Shown one piece after another: positions 1 through 8,710 of a stretch of 64,000 bases of DNA. This DNA comes from an uncultured Prevotellaceae bacterium (lineage in GTDB: Bacteria > Bacteroidota > Bacteroidia > Bacteroidales > Muribaculaceae), in contig CAMJJG010000003.1 in NCBI GenBank assembly GCA_946406035.1, positions 45,310 through 109,309 on the forward strand. The letters run 5' to 3'. The position numbers were made by a program, and so were the translations under genes. Below the pieces are notes generated by a model, which saw only the letters and a program-made list of their open reading frames with translations, made no database searches and was not told where the DNA came from. The stretch's first letter is position 1; each line of letters starts with the position of its first letter.

Positions 1-1
1 T

Positions 2-274
2 ATGCTCTATACCGACAACTGGACGAGCTTTATCGAGTATGCTCAGGGCGAAGACTTCCCCGATGCAACCTCGATGCTGGGCTGCGGCACCAACGTCGAA
101 CTGCCCGTCACCCTGTTCAACTACAGCTATGCCGGCTCGTCGAGCATCAGTGAGGTGACCGTCGGCAAGAGCGGTGACGATGCCTACTACAACTTGATGG
201 GACAAAAGTTCAGCGCCGGCAATCTGCCCGCTGGCATCTACATCCACAATGGCAAGAAGGTGATGGTCAAGTAA
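2..274 (+). CDS. 3' end of a secreted protein with a Por/T9SS-like C-terminal tag (partial)
   Basis: Only the last 90 codons are present; the gene starts before the window. The final 35 residues (YYNLMGQKF...LPAGIYIHNGKKVMVK) match the layout of Bacteroidetes C-terminal sorting domains of the type A Por/T9SS kind: a short strand with GQK, then LPAGIYI, then a basic GKK-x-x-VK end. Such tags direct export across the outer membrane and surface attachment in species with type IX secretion; that role here is inferred from the motif. The part upstream of the tag is beta-rich with no recognisable catalytic motif, so the enzymatic or binding role is unknown. This tag differs from the dockerin pair ending the four genes that follow. 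Confidence 0.75.
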   Translation: MLYTDNWTSFIEYAQGEDFPDATSMLGCGTNVELPVTLFNYSYAGSSSISEVTVGKSGDDAYYNLMGQKFSAGNLPAGIYIHNGKKVMVK

Positions 275-302
275 ACCGTCAAGGTCTAACTAACTGAATC
301 AT

Positions 303-341
303 CATGAGGGCATTCCGCCATTGCGGCGGGGTGCCCTCATG
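303..341 (+). terminator. Hairpin after the T9SS-tagged gene
   Basis: Perfect 10-base arms catgagggca (303-312) and tgccctcatg (332-341), with an inner ccgcc/ggcgg stem. No T run follows, so termination is likely but not textbook. Confidence 0.6.
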
Positions 342-388
342 CGTCGTGAGCTCGAAATACTCGTTTTCAATAATTTTGAATGAATAAT

Positions 389-420
389 TTTGCAGAAATA
401 AAATTATGTTGTAATTTTGG
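389..420 (+). promoter_or_regulatory. Bacteroidetes-type promoter of the first dockerin paralog
   Basis: TTTG at 389-392, a 19-base spacer, then TAATTTTG at 412-419, matching the Bacteroidetes -33/-7 pattern. It predicts a leader of about 90 bases before the ATG at 518. Confidence 0.7.
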
Positions 421-517
421 CGGCATAAGTCAAGAATAGCACTTTATTGGTAGAAAAATCCGATTATTTGTTCAATCTTTTATTATTTATAACACTTTTT
501 AAAGGTTAACTACTATT

Positions 518-2119
518 ATGAAGAAAAATTTCAAACTCCTATCAGCTGCGCTGATGGCGCTGGCTTTGACAGTGCCGGCACAAGCCCTAACTTTAACCGT
601 CTGTGACACTACCAACACCTCGAACTATGTCCCCTTCAGGAACATTGATGTCCAGGACACAGGTACCCACTCGCAGTTTATCTATCCTGCCGACATGGTC
701 GCTGACATGAATGGCCAGCAGATCAACTCAGTCGTGTTCTATCTCAACGGTGGCCTCATGGCCAAGGACGGCCAGATTGTTGTCTCAATGGGAGAGACCG
801 ACAATGCCACCTACTCGACGGCCCGCGACTTCCGTGAGGGCCTGTCCCAGGTGGCTACCTTCTCAATGACCGAGGGTGTTACCGAGTTGGTTGTCGACTT
901 TGACACTCCTTACACCTATGCCGGTGGCAACCTGGTGATGGACTTCTATGTTGCCGAGGGTGGCGATGACAACTACTATGGTTGGAACGCCTTCTATGGC
1001 AAGAACACCAGCAACTATGCCGCAATCGGTACCAACGGCTCGATGGCTACCTTCCTGCCCAAGGCCACATTTGACTACGGCGTTCCCGCCGAGTGGGGTG
1101 CCAAGGTCGCTCCCGCCGAGGTAACCTTCAAGACCATCCGTGCCGAGCGCGAGGACGTGCAGACCATCGTCTTGCGCAACACCGGCCTCAACGCTTTCAC
1201 TCCCGTGTTTGGCGCTCTCGAGGCTCCCTTCAGCGTAGAGGCTCAGGCCGTTGAACTGGCCGGTGCCGCTACGATGGAGATCCCCGTGAAGTTTGCGCCT
1301 ATGGCCGAGGGTGAGTACAGCGCTACGCTGACCATCGACTGTGGCCAGGCTGGCATACTCGAGGTTGCCCTCAACGGTACCGCCCTCGAAGCTGCCAACG
1401 AGGTAACCGTTTGTGACAACACCACAACCAACAAGTACATCCCCACCTATGGTCTGTACTTTGACGACACTGCAACCAATGCCCAGATGATCTATCCCGC
1501 CGACAAGTTGACCGACCTCGTGGGTAAGGAAATCACTGGCCTCACCTTCTATGCCGAGGCTGCCACTGGCCTGAAGAACGGTACCTTCCAGCTCTCGATG
1601 ATGATGACCGACCAGACTGAGTTTACCACCGCCGAGATGATGACCGGCATGACCGTTGTCGCTACCTTGACTCCCGATCCCGAGTCCAACATGCTGACCT
1701 TTACCCTCGACACTCCGTTCCTCTACACTGGCGGCAACCTTGCCATCGAGAACAACGTGATCGTGGCTGGTAACTACAAGTCCAACAACTTCTATGGCGA
1801 GAGCGTTGCCTATAATGCAAGTGCCTATGCCTACAACAACTGGGGTGTAGAGATTTACCCGGAAAGCTTCTTGCCCAAGGCAACCTTCCTGTACAAGGAC
1901 GGTGGTGACACCCCCGAGCCCCAGGTAATGCGTGGCGACGTCAATGGTGACGAGAACGTGAATATCGCCGATGTTACCGCCCTTATCGACTACCTGCTGA
2001 GCGGTAACGAGGAGGGTATAGTCCTGGCTAACACCGACAGCAACGGTGACAGCGCAACCAACATTGCCGACGTTACCGCCCTGATCGACTACCTGCTGAG
2101 TGGCGCTTGGGCCGAGTAA
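518..2119 (+). CDS. Secreted two-unit beta-domain protein with dockerin-like pair (paralog 1)
   Basis: 533 residues. A clear signal peptide ends near residue 23 (VPAQA). Then come: a beta-rich unit (about 24-192) ending in FLPKATFDYG; an Ig-like choice-of-anchor D/DUF1573-type domain (about 195-290, with FAPMAEGEY and LTIDCG); a second copy of the first unit (about 292-468) ending again in FLPKATF; and a C-terminal pair of dockerin-type calcium-binding repeats, each DxNxD...NIADVTALIDYLLSG. No catalytic motif is visible, so an adhesive or structural extracellular role is inferred. It is the first of four tandem paralogs that share signal peptide and dockerin DNA far more closely than their middles. 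A dedicated promoter lies upstream and a hairpin follows. Confidence 0.85.
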   Translation: MKKNFKLLSAALMALALTVPAQALTLTVCDTTNTSNYVPFRNIDVQDTGTHSQFIYPADMVADMNGQQINSVVFYLNGGLMAKDGQIVVSMGETDNATYSTARDFREGLSQVATFSMTEGVTELVVDFDTPYTYAGGNLVMDFYVAEGGDDNYYGWNAFYGKNTSNYAAIGTNGSMATFLPKATFDYGVPAEWGAKVAPAEVTFKTIRAEREDVQTIVLRNTGLNAFTPVFGALEAPFSVEAQAVELAGAATMEIPVKFAPMAEGEYSATLTIDCGQAGILEVALNGTALEAANEVTVCDNTTTNKYIPTYGLYFDDTATNAQMIYPADKLTDLVGKEITGLTFYAEAATGLKNGTFQLSMMMTDQTEFTTAEMMTGMTVVATLTPDPESNMLTFTLDTPFLYTGGNLAIENNVIVAGNYKSNNFYGESVAYNASAYAYNNWGVEIYPESFLPKATFLYKDGGDTPEPQVMRGDVNGDENVNIADVTALIDYLLSGNEEGIVLANTDSNGDSATNIADVTALIDYLLSGAWAE

Positions 2120-2167
2120 TATTGCATCCTTGCTTAAGTAAAAGCGAAATAACCAATTTTCAACGAT

Positions 2168-2203
2168 GTCAGGCTCTCCTCTCGACCATGACGAGAGCCT
2201 GAC
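2168..2203 (+). terminator. Hairpin between dockerin paralogs 1 and 2
   Basis: Perfect 11-base arms gtcaggctctc (2168-2178) and gagagcctgac (2193-2203). No T run follows, so partial read-through into the next paralog is possible; no clear TTTG/TAnnTTTG promoter is seen in the gap. Confidence 0.6.
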
Positions 2204-2268
2204 TATTGAAAAACCTTCAGAAAAACGTATTATTAACATATTCTAACCAATCAATCAATTATTATTTT

Positions 2269-3057
2269 ATGAAAAAAAGTTTTAAACTCCTGAGTGCTGC
2301 GTTTGTTGCGCTGGCAGGCATTGTTAGTGCACAAGCAACCGAATTGACAGTGTATGAAGGAACCGCAACCAACGAAGGCGCTCCTTTCTATGCCTACCAG
2401 TTTGACAACGAGGATTACATTACCCAGACGATCTACCCCGAGGCTGCACTGGCAGACTTGCAGGGTCAATCGATCAGTTCGATTAAGTTTTATGTTGCCG
2501 ATGAGGGTGGCGTGGTAGAGAACAACGTCAAGTTGGCTGTATCTGTTGGCATGACGAGCGAGGCTTCTTACTCTAGCTGGAGCCCCGTGGCAATTACCGG
2601 CTTGACTCACGTTGCCGATGTCACGATGAATGCAGGTGACACCGAAATCGTGGTTAACTTTGATGCCCCCTTTGTTTATGAGGGAGGTAATTTTGTGATT
2701 GAGACCAAGGTGATCGAGGCTGGTACCTGGACCAATATGAACTTCTATGGCGTGGTGGCCGACGTGAACAATGTGCTTCACCAGCGCTATTCCAGCGGTG
2801 TTGACGCTTTCTATCCCAAGGCCACTTTCACCTATGGCGGTGGTGACACCCCCGAGCCCGAGGTGCTGCGTGGTGACGTCAATGGTGACAAGAACGTGAA
2901 CATCGCCGATGTTACCGCCCTGATCGACTACCTGCTGAGTGGTAACGAGGAGGGTGTCGTCCTGGCCAATGCCGACTGCAACGTTGATAACGCAACCAAC
3001 ATTGCCGACGTTACCGCTCTGATCGACTTCCTGCTGAGTGGCGCTTGGTCCAACTAA
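2269..3057 (+). CDS. Secreted single-unit beta-domain protein with dockerin-like pair (paralog 2)
   Basis: 262 residues from the ATG at 2269. The frame is open further upstream from a TTG at 2206, but the typical signal peptide (MKKSFKLLSAAFVAL...) starts at 2269. It has one beta-rich unit ending in FYPKATFTYG, directly followed by the dockerin pair (GDVNGDKN and NIADVTALID twice, the second with DFLLSG). Compared with its three neighbours it lacks the Ig-like domain and the second beta unit, so it looks like the minimal module from which the longer paralogs were built, or a deletion product. The function is unknown; extracytoplasmic location is clear from the signal peptide. Confidence 0.85.
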   Translation: MKKSFKLLSAAFVALAGIVSAQATELTVYEGTATNEGAPFYAYQFDNEDYITQTIYPEAALADLQGQSISSIKFYVADEGGVVENNVKLAVSVGMTSEASYSSWSPVAITGLTHVADVTMNAGDTEIVVNFDAPFVYEGGNFVIETKVIEAGTWTNMNFYGVVADVNNVLHQRYSSGVDAFYPKATFTYGGGDTPEPEVLRGDVNGDKNVNIADVTALIDYLLSGNEEGVVLANADCNVDNATNIADVTALIDFLLSGAWSN

Positions 3058-3080
3058 TTGATTAAACACTCAACAACCGA

Positions 3081-3132
3081 CAATTAAGCATGAGACGGCC
3101 TGTAACCACAAGACCAGCCTCGTGCTTAATTG
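3081..3132 (+). terminator. Long hairpin between dockerin paralogs 2 and 3
   Basis: Arms 3081-3093 (caattaagcatga) and 3120-3132 (tcgtgcttaattg) pair over 13 bases with one G-U; a ggcctg/agcc inner part adds to it. It ends in a short TTG-rich stretch. Confidence 0.6.
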
Positions 3133-3210
3133 TTTGTGACAAGCTTCCAACTGATTGACACAATACATTATAGATACTATTTTTATCATTCACTTTTTAA
3201 ATTGTTCTTT

Positions 3211-4821
3211 ATGAAAAAAAGTTTTAAACTCATGTCGGCCGCGCTGATGGCGCTGGCCATAACCGTTCCTGCCCAGGCCGAGGTGATCACTTTCTTTGAC
3301 GGCACCGACCAGAGCGAGTATAGCCCTATCTATGCTTACAACAACGACGCTGTGGACCACGCCGTACAGACAATCCTGCCGGCCTCTTATCTGAGCGCCA
3401 TCGAGGGAGCTACCATCAACTCGATGAAGTTCTACATTGCCGACCAGGCTGGCAACCAGATGACCAGCGGCAAGTATGCCATCTCAATTGCAACGACCGA
3501 GTTGAATTCTTTCTATAACGAACTGGCAACTGGCTTGACCAAGGTTGCCGAGGTTGCAATGACTGCTGGCGAGACCGAGATTCTCGTCAACTTTGACCAG
3601 CCCTGGTTCTATGAGGGTGGCAACATTATTATCGAGGCCAAGGTGATCGAAGCTGGAAATTATACCCATGTCAACTTCGCTGGTCAGACCGCCGCAGGCG
3701 CTGCCAATGTGATCTATGGCCAGTGGACGAAGTACACCACGGGTTTCTATCCCAAGACCACCGTTGACTTTGAACCCGCTGAGGATATGGCTGTAATCAG
3801 CACCCGCACCCTTGACTTCGGCCAGCTTTATCCTGACCAGCAAGCCGAGCCCCAGACGTTCACCGTCAAGAATTTGGGCAAGAATGCGTTCACTCCCGTG
3901 TTCAGCACCGTTGCCGCTCCCTTCGGTGTAACTCCCGCTCCCGCCCAGATCGCGGCTGGCGAGTCGGTAGAGTACACCGTGACCTTTGCTCCCACCGAGC
4001 TGGGCGAGTACAACCAGACCCTGACAATCGACTGCGGCGCTGCCGGCCAGTTCGAGGTCGCCCTGAGCGGTGTGATGGTCGAGCGTCCCAGCGAGATCGT
4101 GGTGGCTGCCGGGGAGGCAACTCACAATAATGTTCCTGTTAACATGGGTTCCTATGACTACTCTGCTGGCAACAACCAGTCCCAGATGATCTACAATGCC
4201 GACATGTTGACCGACCTGGTGGGCAAGAAGATCAATGGCATCAAGTTCCACACCTCTGCTCCCCTGCAAGCCCTGAACGGTGGTAACATCCAGCTCTCGA
4301 TCAAGGTCGTTGAGCAGAGTGCTTTTGAGAGCGATGCCGCTATCGACGGCATGACCGTAGTCGCTCATGGTGCTCCCGTCCTGGGTGAGAGTGAGATCGT
4401 GTTCAACTTCGACGAGCCCGTCCTCTATGAGGGTGGCAACCTCGCTGTTGAGGCTCTGGTGGTCGAGGCTGGTAGCTTCAGCTTCAAGGATGCCTTCCTG
4501 GGCACTACCACTACCGATTATGTTTCCTATGCCCACTTCAATGACCTGGGTTGGGAGACCCACGCTTACAAGTTCCTGCCCATGACTACCTTCAGCTATG
4601 TGAAAGAGGATACTCCCGAGCCCGTTGTAGTGCGTGGTGATGTTAATGGCAATGGTGATGTGAACATCGCCGATGTTACCGCCCTGATCGACTACCTGCT
4701 GAGTGGTAACGGAGAGGGCATCGTCATCGAGAATGCCAAGTGCAATGCCGACGATGACGTGAACATCGCCGACGTGACCGCTCTGATTGACTATCTGCTG
4801 AGTGGTGCTTGGGCCAATTGA
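3211..4821 (+). CDS. Secreted two-unit beta-domain protein with dockerin-like pair (paralog 3)
   Basis: 536 residues from the ATG at 3211, chosen over an open TTG at 3130 because the conserved signal peptide MKKSFKLMSAALMALA begins there. The architecture repeats paralog 1: beta unit (to FYPKTTVDF), Ig-like choice-of-anchor D domain (FAPTELGEY, LTIDCG), second beta unit (to FLPMTTFSY), then a dockerin pair (GDVNGNGDVNIADV and DDDVNIADV). The beta units share motifs such as GKKINGIKF and YEGGNL with the paralogs. No active-site signature is seen. A secreted, possibly surface-associated binding protein is inferred. A strong hairpin terminator with a T tail follows at 4855. Confidence 0.85.
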   Translation: MKKSFKLMSAALMALAITVPAQAEVITFFDGTDQSEYSPIYAYNNDAVDHAVQTILPASYLSAIEGATINSMKFYIADQAGNQMTSGKYAISIATTELNSFYNELATGLTKVAEVAMTAGETEILVNFDQPWFYEGGNIIIEAKVIEAGNYTHVNFAGQTAAGAANVIYGQWTKYTTGFYPKTTVDFEPAEDMAVISTRTLDFGQLYPDQQAEPQTFTVKNLGKNAFTPVFSTVAAPFGVTPAPAQIAAGESVEYTVTFAPTELGEYNQTLTIDCGAAGQFEVALSGVMVERPSEIVVAAGEATHNNVPVNMGSYDYSAGNNQSQMIYNADMLTDLVGKKINGIKFHTSAPLQALNGGNIQLSIKVVEQSAFESDAAIDGMTVVAHGAPVLGESEIVFNFDEPVLYEGGNLAVEALVVEAGSFSFKDAFLGTTTTDYVSYAHFNDLGWETHAYKFLPMTTFSYVKEDTPEPVVVRGDVNGNGDVNIADVTALIDYLLSGNGEGIVIENAKCNADDDVNIADVTALIDYLLSGAWAN

Positions 4822-4854
4822 TCTGACTTAGACCGACAACTGAATCAAAATGAG

Positions 4855-4882
4855 ACAGGCTCCCGCGTGGGGGCCTGTTTTT
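4855..4882 (+). terminator. Intrinsic terminator after paralog 3
   Basis: Arms acaggctccc (4855-4864) and gggggcctgt (4869-4878) with one wobble pair, a four-base loop, and TTTTT at 4878-4882. Confidence 0.8.
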
Positions 4883-4926
4883 GTGTGAGGATTCTGATGA
4901 GCGAAGCGCAAATAGTGATGTATTTT

Positions 4927-4957
4927 TTTGAAAAATAGAATAATATTCGTAATTTTG
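4927..4957 (+). promoter_or_regulatory. Bacteroidetes-type promoter of dockerin paralog 4
   Basis: TTTG at 4927-4930, exactly 19 bases, TAATTTTG at 4950-4957. The predicted leader before the ATG at 5104 is about 140 bases. The same grammar precedes paralog 1, suggesting two transcription units in the cluster. Confidence 0.7.
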
Positions 4958-5103
4958 CCGTTGAATAGAGCCAGGAATTTGTATAGGAAAATTAATTGAT
5001 TTTTACCTGTTCAAGTTTCATAGTCGTCTCGAGCCTTGTGAATAGCGAGGAAGACATGGTTGAATCCTATTTTTTTATTACCTAATAACTATTTAAAGAT
5101 TTT

Positions 5104-6699
5104 ATGAAGAAAAGTTTTAAACTCCTGTCGGCTGCGCTGATGGCGCTGGCCATGACTGTACCTGTAATGGCTAACACCCAGTTGACCCTGTTTGACGGGG
5201 ACGAGTCAGCCTATGCTCCCATCGACAACTCTTACCTTGACGAGGTGGGGACGCGTGTGCAGGTGCTCTATCCTGCCGAGAGCCTGACCGCAATGCGTGG
5301 CGAGTTCATTAATTCGGTAAAGTTCTACACCATTGATCCGATTACCGAGGGCGGCGCCCAGTTGGATATCGCAATGGGCGAGACATTTAAGTCTAACTAT
5401 GAGGATGTGACCTATGTCGAGGGCTTAACCCAGATGACTTCCTACTCGATGGTCAGCGGTGTTACCGAGGTCGAGTTTGTCTTCAATAGCCCCTATCTTT
5501 ATAACGGTGGTAATCTTGTCATCGAGACGGTCGTTACCCAGGCATCGATGTATTGCTTCATCCCCTTCATTGGTGACCGTCCCTTGTACTATAGCATGAT
5601 TGGCCGTGGCCAGATCAGCAAGTTCCTGCCCAAGGTCACGTTTGACTATGGCACAGCCGAGGAGAATTCGGCTAAGGTGGTTCCCAACGAGGTAACCTTT
5701 AACACAATTCGCGCCGAGCGCACCGACGTGCAAACCGTTGTCCTGACCAACAATGGCTTGAACAGCTTCACCCCCTCGTTCAGCGTCGGGGCTCCCTTCA
5801 GTGTAGAGAACCCCAACATCGTTCTGCTCGCTGGTGAGTCGATTGAGGTTCCTGTGACCTTCGCTCCCATGGCTGCCGGCACCTACACCGGCACGCTGAC
5901 CATCGACTGTGGTGCCGCTGGCGTCCTCGAGGTGGCCCTGAACGGTGAGGCCCGCGTTGCTGCCGATGACATCGTGATCGGTGACGAGACCGACTATGCA
6001 AGCTATCTGCCCATCTATGGCTCTGACATTGATGTTGTGGGAACCCAGGGACAGATGATCTATCCCGCCGAGATGCTGACCAGCATGGTGGGCAAGAATA
6101 TTCTCGCCCTGCGCTTCCACACTAAGGATAACATTGAGATGAACGGTGGCGTGATCCAACTGTCGTTCAAGACGGTTGACGAGACCTCGTTTGCCCAGGC
6201 CACTCCCGCGACCGAGCTGACCGCTGTTGCAACCGCTGTTCCCGTTTATGGCGGTACCGATCTGGAGTTCATCCTTGACCAGCCCTATAGCTATACTGGC
6301 GGCAATCTGCTGGTTGAGTGCCTCGTGACCCAGGCTGGTGTGACCAACTACAGGCCCACCTACTTCTACGGCACTCCTTATGAGGACTTCTATCCCGGCC
6401 TTTATACCTCGATTTGGGGCTATAGCATGGAGACCGAGCTCGTTCCCTTCTTGCCCAAGGCTACCTTCTCGGTAGAGAAGAGTGGTGACACTCCCGAGCC
6501 CCAGGTAATGCGTGGTGACGTCAATGGCGACGAGAACGTGAACATTGCTGACGTTACCGCCCTGATCGACTACCTGCTGAGCGGTAATGAGGAGGGCGTC
6601 GTACTGGCTAACGCCGACTGCAACGTTGACAACGCAATCAACATTGCCGACGTTACCGCCCTGATCGACTACCTGCTGAGCGGTGCATGGAATAACTAA
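5104..6699 (+). CDS. Secreted two-unit beta-domain protein with dockerin-like pair (paralog 4)
   Basis: 531 residues with signal peptide MKKSFKLLSAALMALAMTVP. Same order as paralogs 1 and 3: beta unit ending FLPKVTFDYG, Ig-like domain (FAPMAAGTY, LTIDCGAAG), second beta unit ending FLPKATF, and a dockerin pair ending LLSGAWNN. Its dockerin DNA is close to that of paralog 2 (long shared stretch around DCNVDNA), while its Ig domain is closest to paralog 1 (FNTIRAERTDVQT against FKTIRAEREDVQT), which points to mosaic exchange between the copies. It has its own promoter at 4927. The function is unknown; an extracellular adhesin or scaffold-like role is inferred. Confidence 0.85.
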   Translation: MKKSFKLLSAALMALAMTVPVMANTQLTLFDGDESAYAPIDNSYLDEVGTRVQVLYPAESLTAMRGEFINSVKFYTIDPITEGGAQLDIAMGETFKSNYEDVTYVEGLTQMTSYSMVSGVTEVEFVFNSPYLYNGGNLVIETVVTQASMYCFIPFIGDRPLYYSMIGRGQISKFLPKVTFDYGTAEENSAKVVPNEVTFNTIRAERTDVQTVVLTNNGLNSFTPSFSVGAPFSVENPNIVLLAGESIEVPVTFAPMAAGTYTGTLTIDCGAAGVLEVALNGEARVAADDIVIGDETDYASYLPIYGSDIDVVGTQGQMIYPAEMLTSMVGKNILALRFHTKDNIEMNGGVIQLSFKTVDETSFAQATPATELTAVATAVPVYGGTDLEFILDQPYSYTGGNLLVECLVTQAGVTNYRPTYFYGTPYEDFYPGLYTSIWGYSMETELVPFLPKATFSVEKSGDTPEPQVMRGDVNGDENVNIADVTALIDYLLSGNEEGVVLANADCNVDNAINIADVTALIDYLLSGAWNN

Positions 6700-6714
6700 G
6701 GGGAACGATATGGC

Positions 6715-6835
6715 AGTTGGCCCATCGTTGATTTAGCTTCGGCAAAGCCAGTAATGCTAATGAAAGCTGATTCAATGAATAAACACAAGGAAGACGTGTA
6801 ATTAGCATTAGCCCCAGCAAGGGGCTTGGGCCAAC
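6715..6835. repeat. Structured intergenic segment with three nested or adjacent stems
   Basis: The 320-base gap after paralog 4 holds no gene. It contains nested inverted repeats: gttggccca (6716-6724) with tgggccaac (6827-6835), taatgctaat (6752-6761) with attagcatta (6801-6810), and a small gcccc/ggggc hairpin at 6811-6825. It could be a terminator region, a miniature repeat or a structured RNA. The outer motif gttggccca recurs at 29783-29791. Confidence 0.5.
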
Positions 6836-7019
6836 ATCTATATCATTGCCTGAACCTAACCGCCCGGATAGGTTAACATATCTAGATTTACTTGTCAATG
6901 GCAGGACCCCCACGCGGCCCTGCCATTGATGTTGTGAAATTATTTGGACAGGAGGCTGGTGAATATTTGTGTAATTGGATTATTTTGTCGAAATTTGCAG
7001 TTGTAACCCAAAAAAATCG

Positions 7020-8465
7020 ATGAATATGAATCAACGTTTCCGGGGCATTTGTGCCCGTATGGCCGCTCTGGCCTTGCTCGCATTGACTACAAGCGTAGCC
7101 TGGGGGCAGTTCTTGCGCACATCCTACTTCATGGAGGGCTCCCAATATCGCCTGCAACTCAATCCGGCGCTGGCGCCGTCAAGGGGCTTTGTGCATCTGC
7201 CCTCGATTGGTCACGTCCAGGCCACTTTCCACTCCAACTCGATGGGATTTGATGACGTGATTGACATGATCGACAATCGTGATGATGCCGATTACTTCAC
7301 GGGCGATAGATTCTACAACAACCTGGTTGACGTGAATAATGCGACGGTGAATGCGGGAACCGACCTGCTCTCGGTGGGATGGTGGAGCGGTAAGGGCTTC
7401 TGGACGCTGAGCGCGGGTCTGAAGGTCGATGGATATGCCACGGTGCCCAGAGAGTGGTTCTCCTTCATGCGTGACATGAAGGGGATCGAGCCGGTCGATT
7501 TCTCCAACTACACGCGTCAGATTGGTAACGAGGAACTGAGCATCAACGCCTATACCGAGATTGCCGTGGGCTACACCCGCCAGCTCAACAGCTGGTTGAC
7601 CATCGGGGGACGTGTAAAGGGCCTGTTGGGCATGGGCAACATGAAGCTCAAGGTAAGGGACGCTGTCATCGAGACCCGTATCGAGGATTTGCCTGCCGAC
7701 TTCAACTGGAACAACCCCGACCCCATGCAGCTCGTGGGATGCAGGGGTACCGCATTATTTGATGTCGATGCCGACCTGGAATGCTCCTTCGAGGGACTGG
7801 AATTGAGGTACAATAGCGACAACTATCTCGACGACATGAAGTTCGAGCCCAAGCATGCAGGTGTGGCTGGCTGTGGCGCGGCGGTGGACCTGGGTATGGC
7901 TTTCCAGGTGACCGAGGCTTTATCGCTGTCGGCGGCAGTCAACGACCTGGGCTTCATCCACTGGTCGAAGGGGTGCACACAGTATGCCCACTCTAACACT
8001 GCTGACATGAGATTCTCTACCGACAAACCCAGCGAACTGCCTTATTTCGCCCACGTTGTGACATCGGGCAAGGCACTGAACCTGGACATGCTGCGCTTGG
8101 AGCGCGACGAGCAGACCGTCAAGTCGAGACGGACATCGCTCGCCTCGACCCTGGCTCTGGGTGGCGAGTATAAAGTGGCTAATGACAAGTTGCGCCTGGG
8201 CGTGCTCTATACTAACCGTTTTGCCAAACCCCGTAATGAGAGCGAGTTCACCATGTCGGTCAACTATCATCCCAGCAGCCTTGTCGATTTGGCGGTGAGC
8301 TATTCGCCCGTGCTGTGCGACGGCAAGTCGTTTGGCGTGGCGGTCAAGGTGGGCCCGTTATTTGTGGGCTCTGATTATGTGTTCCTTGACAAGAACACCA
8401 GGTGCTGTAATGCGCTGGTGGGCTTGTCGATTCCGCTGGGTAAAAACAAAACCCAGGACGATTGA
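7020..8465 (+). CDS. DUF5723-type outer-envelope beta-barrel-like protein
   Basis: 481 residues from the ATG at 7020 (a second ATG at 7026 is also possible; an open TTG at 6975 is upstream of the signal peptide). The signal sequence ends near AWG|QFLRTSYF. The N-terminus LQLNPALAPSRGFVHLP followed by long alternating strands, and a C-terminus of barrel-like strands (VGLSIPLGKNK), fit the Bacteroidetes DUF5723 family, related in style to PorV/PorQ-like outer-membrane proteins. No enzyme motif is present. The exact role is unknown; outer-membrane location is inferred. A weak promoter-like TTTG (6966) and GAAATTTG (6990) lie just upstream. A strong terminator follows at 8549. Confidence 0.7.
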   Translation: MNMNQRFRGICARMAALALLALTTSVAWGQFLRTSYFMEGSQYRLQLNPALAPSRGFVHLPSIGHVQATFHSNSMGFDDVIDMIDNRDDADYFTGDRFYNNLVDVNNATVNAGTDLLSVGWWSGKGFWTLSAGLKVDGYATVPREWFSFMRDMKGIEPVDFSNYTRQIGNEELSINAYTEIAVGYTRQLNSWLTIGGRVKGLLGMGNMKLKVRDAVIETRIEDLPADFNWNNPDPMQLVGCRGTALFDVDADLECSFEGLELRYNSDNYLDDMKFEPKHAGVAGCGAAVDLGMAFQVTEALSLSAAVNDLGFIHWSKGCTQYAHSNTADMRFSTDKPSELPYFAHVVTSGKALNLDMLRLERDEQTVKSRRTSLASTLALGGEYKVANDKLRLGVLYTNRFAKPRNESEFTMSVNYHPSSLVDLAVSYSPVLCDGKSFGVAVKVGPLFVGSDYVFLDKNTRCCNALVGLSIPLGKNKTQDD

Positions 8466-8548
8466 AACACCGTTCCAGTTATGGCCTAAATGACTTATTT
8501 TTAATTTTATATCGCCAAAAATTGGGTAAAAGTTTTCCAAAATTTATT

Positions 8549-8583
8549 CCAACCTATTGTTTTTCAATAGGTTGGATTTTTAC
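8549..8583 (+). terminator. Intrinsic terminator after the DUF5723 gene
   Basis: Perfect 11-base arms ccaacctattg (8549-8559) and caataggttgg (8565-8575), a five-T loop, then ATTTTTAC. Confidence 0.85.
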
Positions 8584-8626
8584 TTAGTCTAAAAAGTTTT
8601 CCAAAATAAAAATTTCGGCTTAAATA

Positions 8627-8658
8627 TTTGTCGTTTTATGGACGTATCATTAATTTTG
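8627..8658 (+). promoter_or_regulatory. Promoter of nrdD
   Basis: TTTG at 8627-8630, a 20-base spacer, TAATTTTG at 8651-8658. Leader about 45 bases to the ATG at 8711. Confidence 0.75.
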
Positions 8659-8710
8659 CAGTCCCAATATCGATAGCAATAAAAAAACTGAAAATTTACT
8701 GATCACCGAT

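Noticed and set aside
863..2239. Long minus-strand frame opposite dockerin paralog 1
   Set aside because: Mirror of a clear secreted protein gene; composition is Val/Gly/His-rich as expected for an antisense frame. The same holds for the long frames opposite paralogs 2 to 4.
1921..6690. Regularly recurring near-identical dockerin DNA, considered as a CRISPR-like or tandem repeat array
   Set aside because: The repeats are in frame within four genes and encode calcium-binding motifs; there are no spacers of uniform length and no cas genes.
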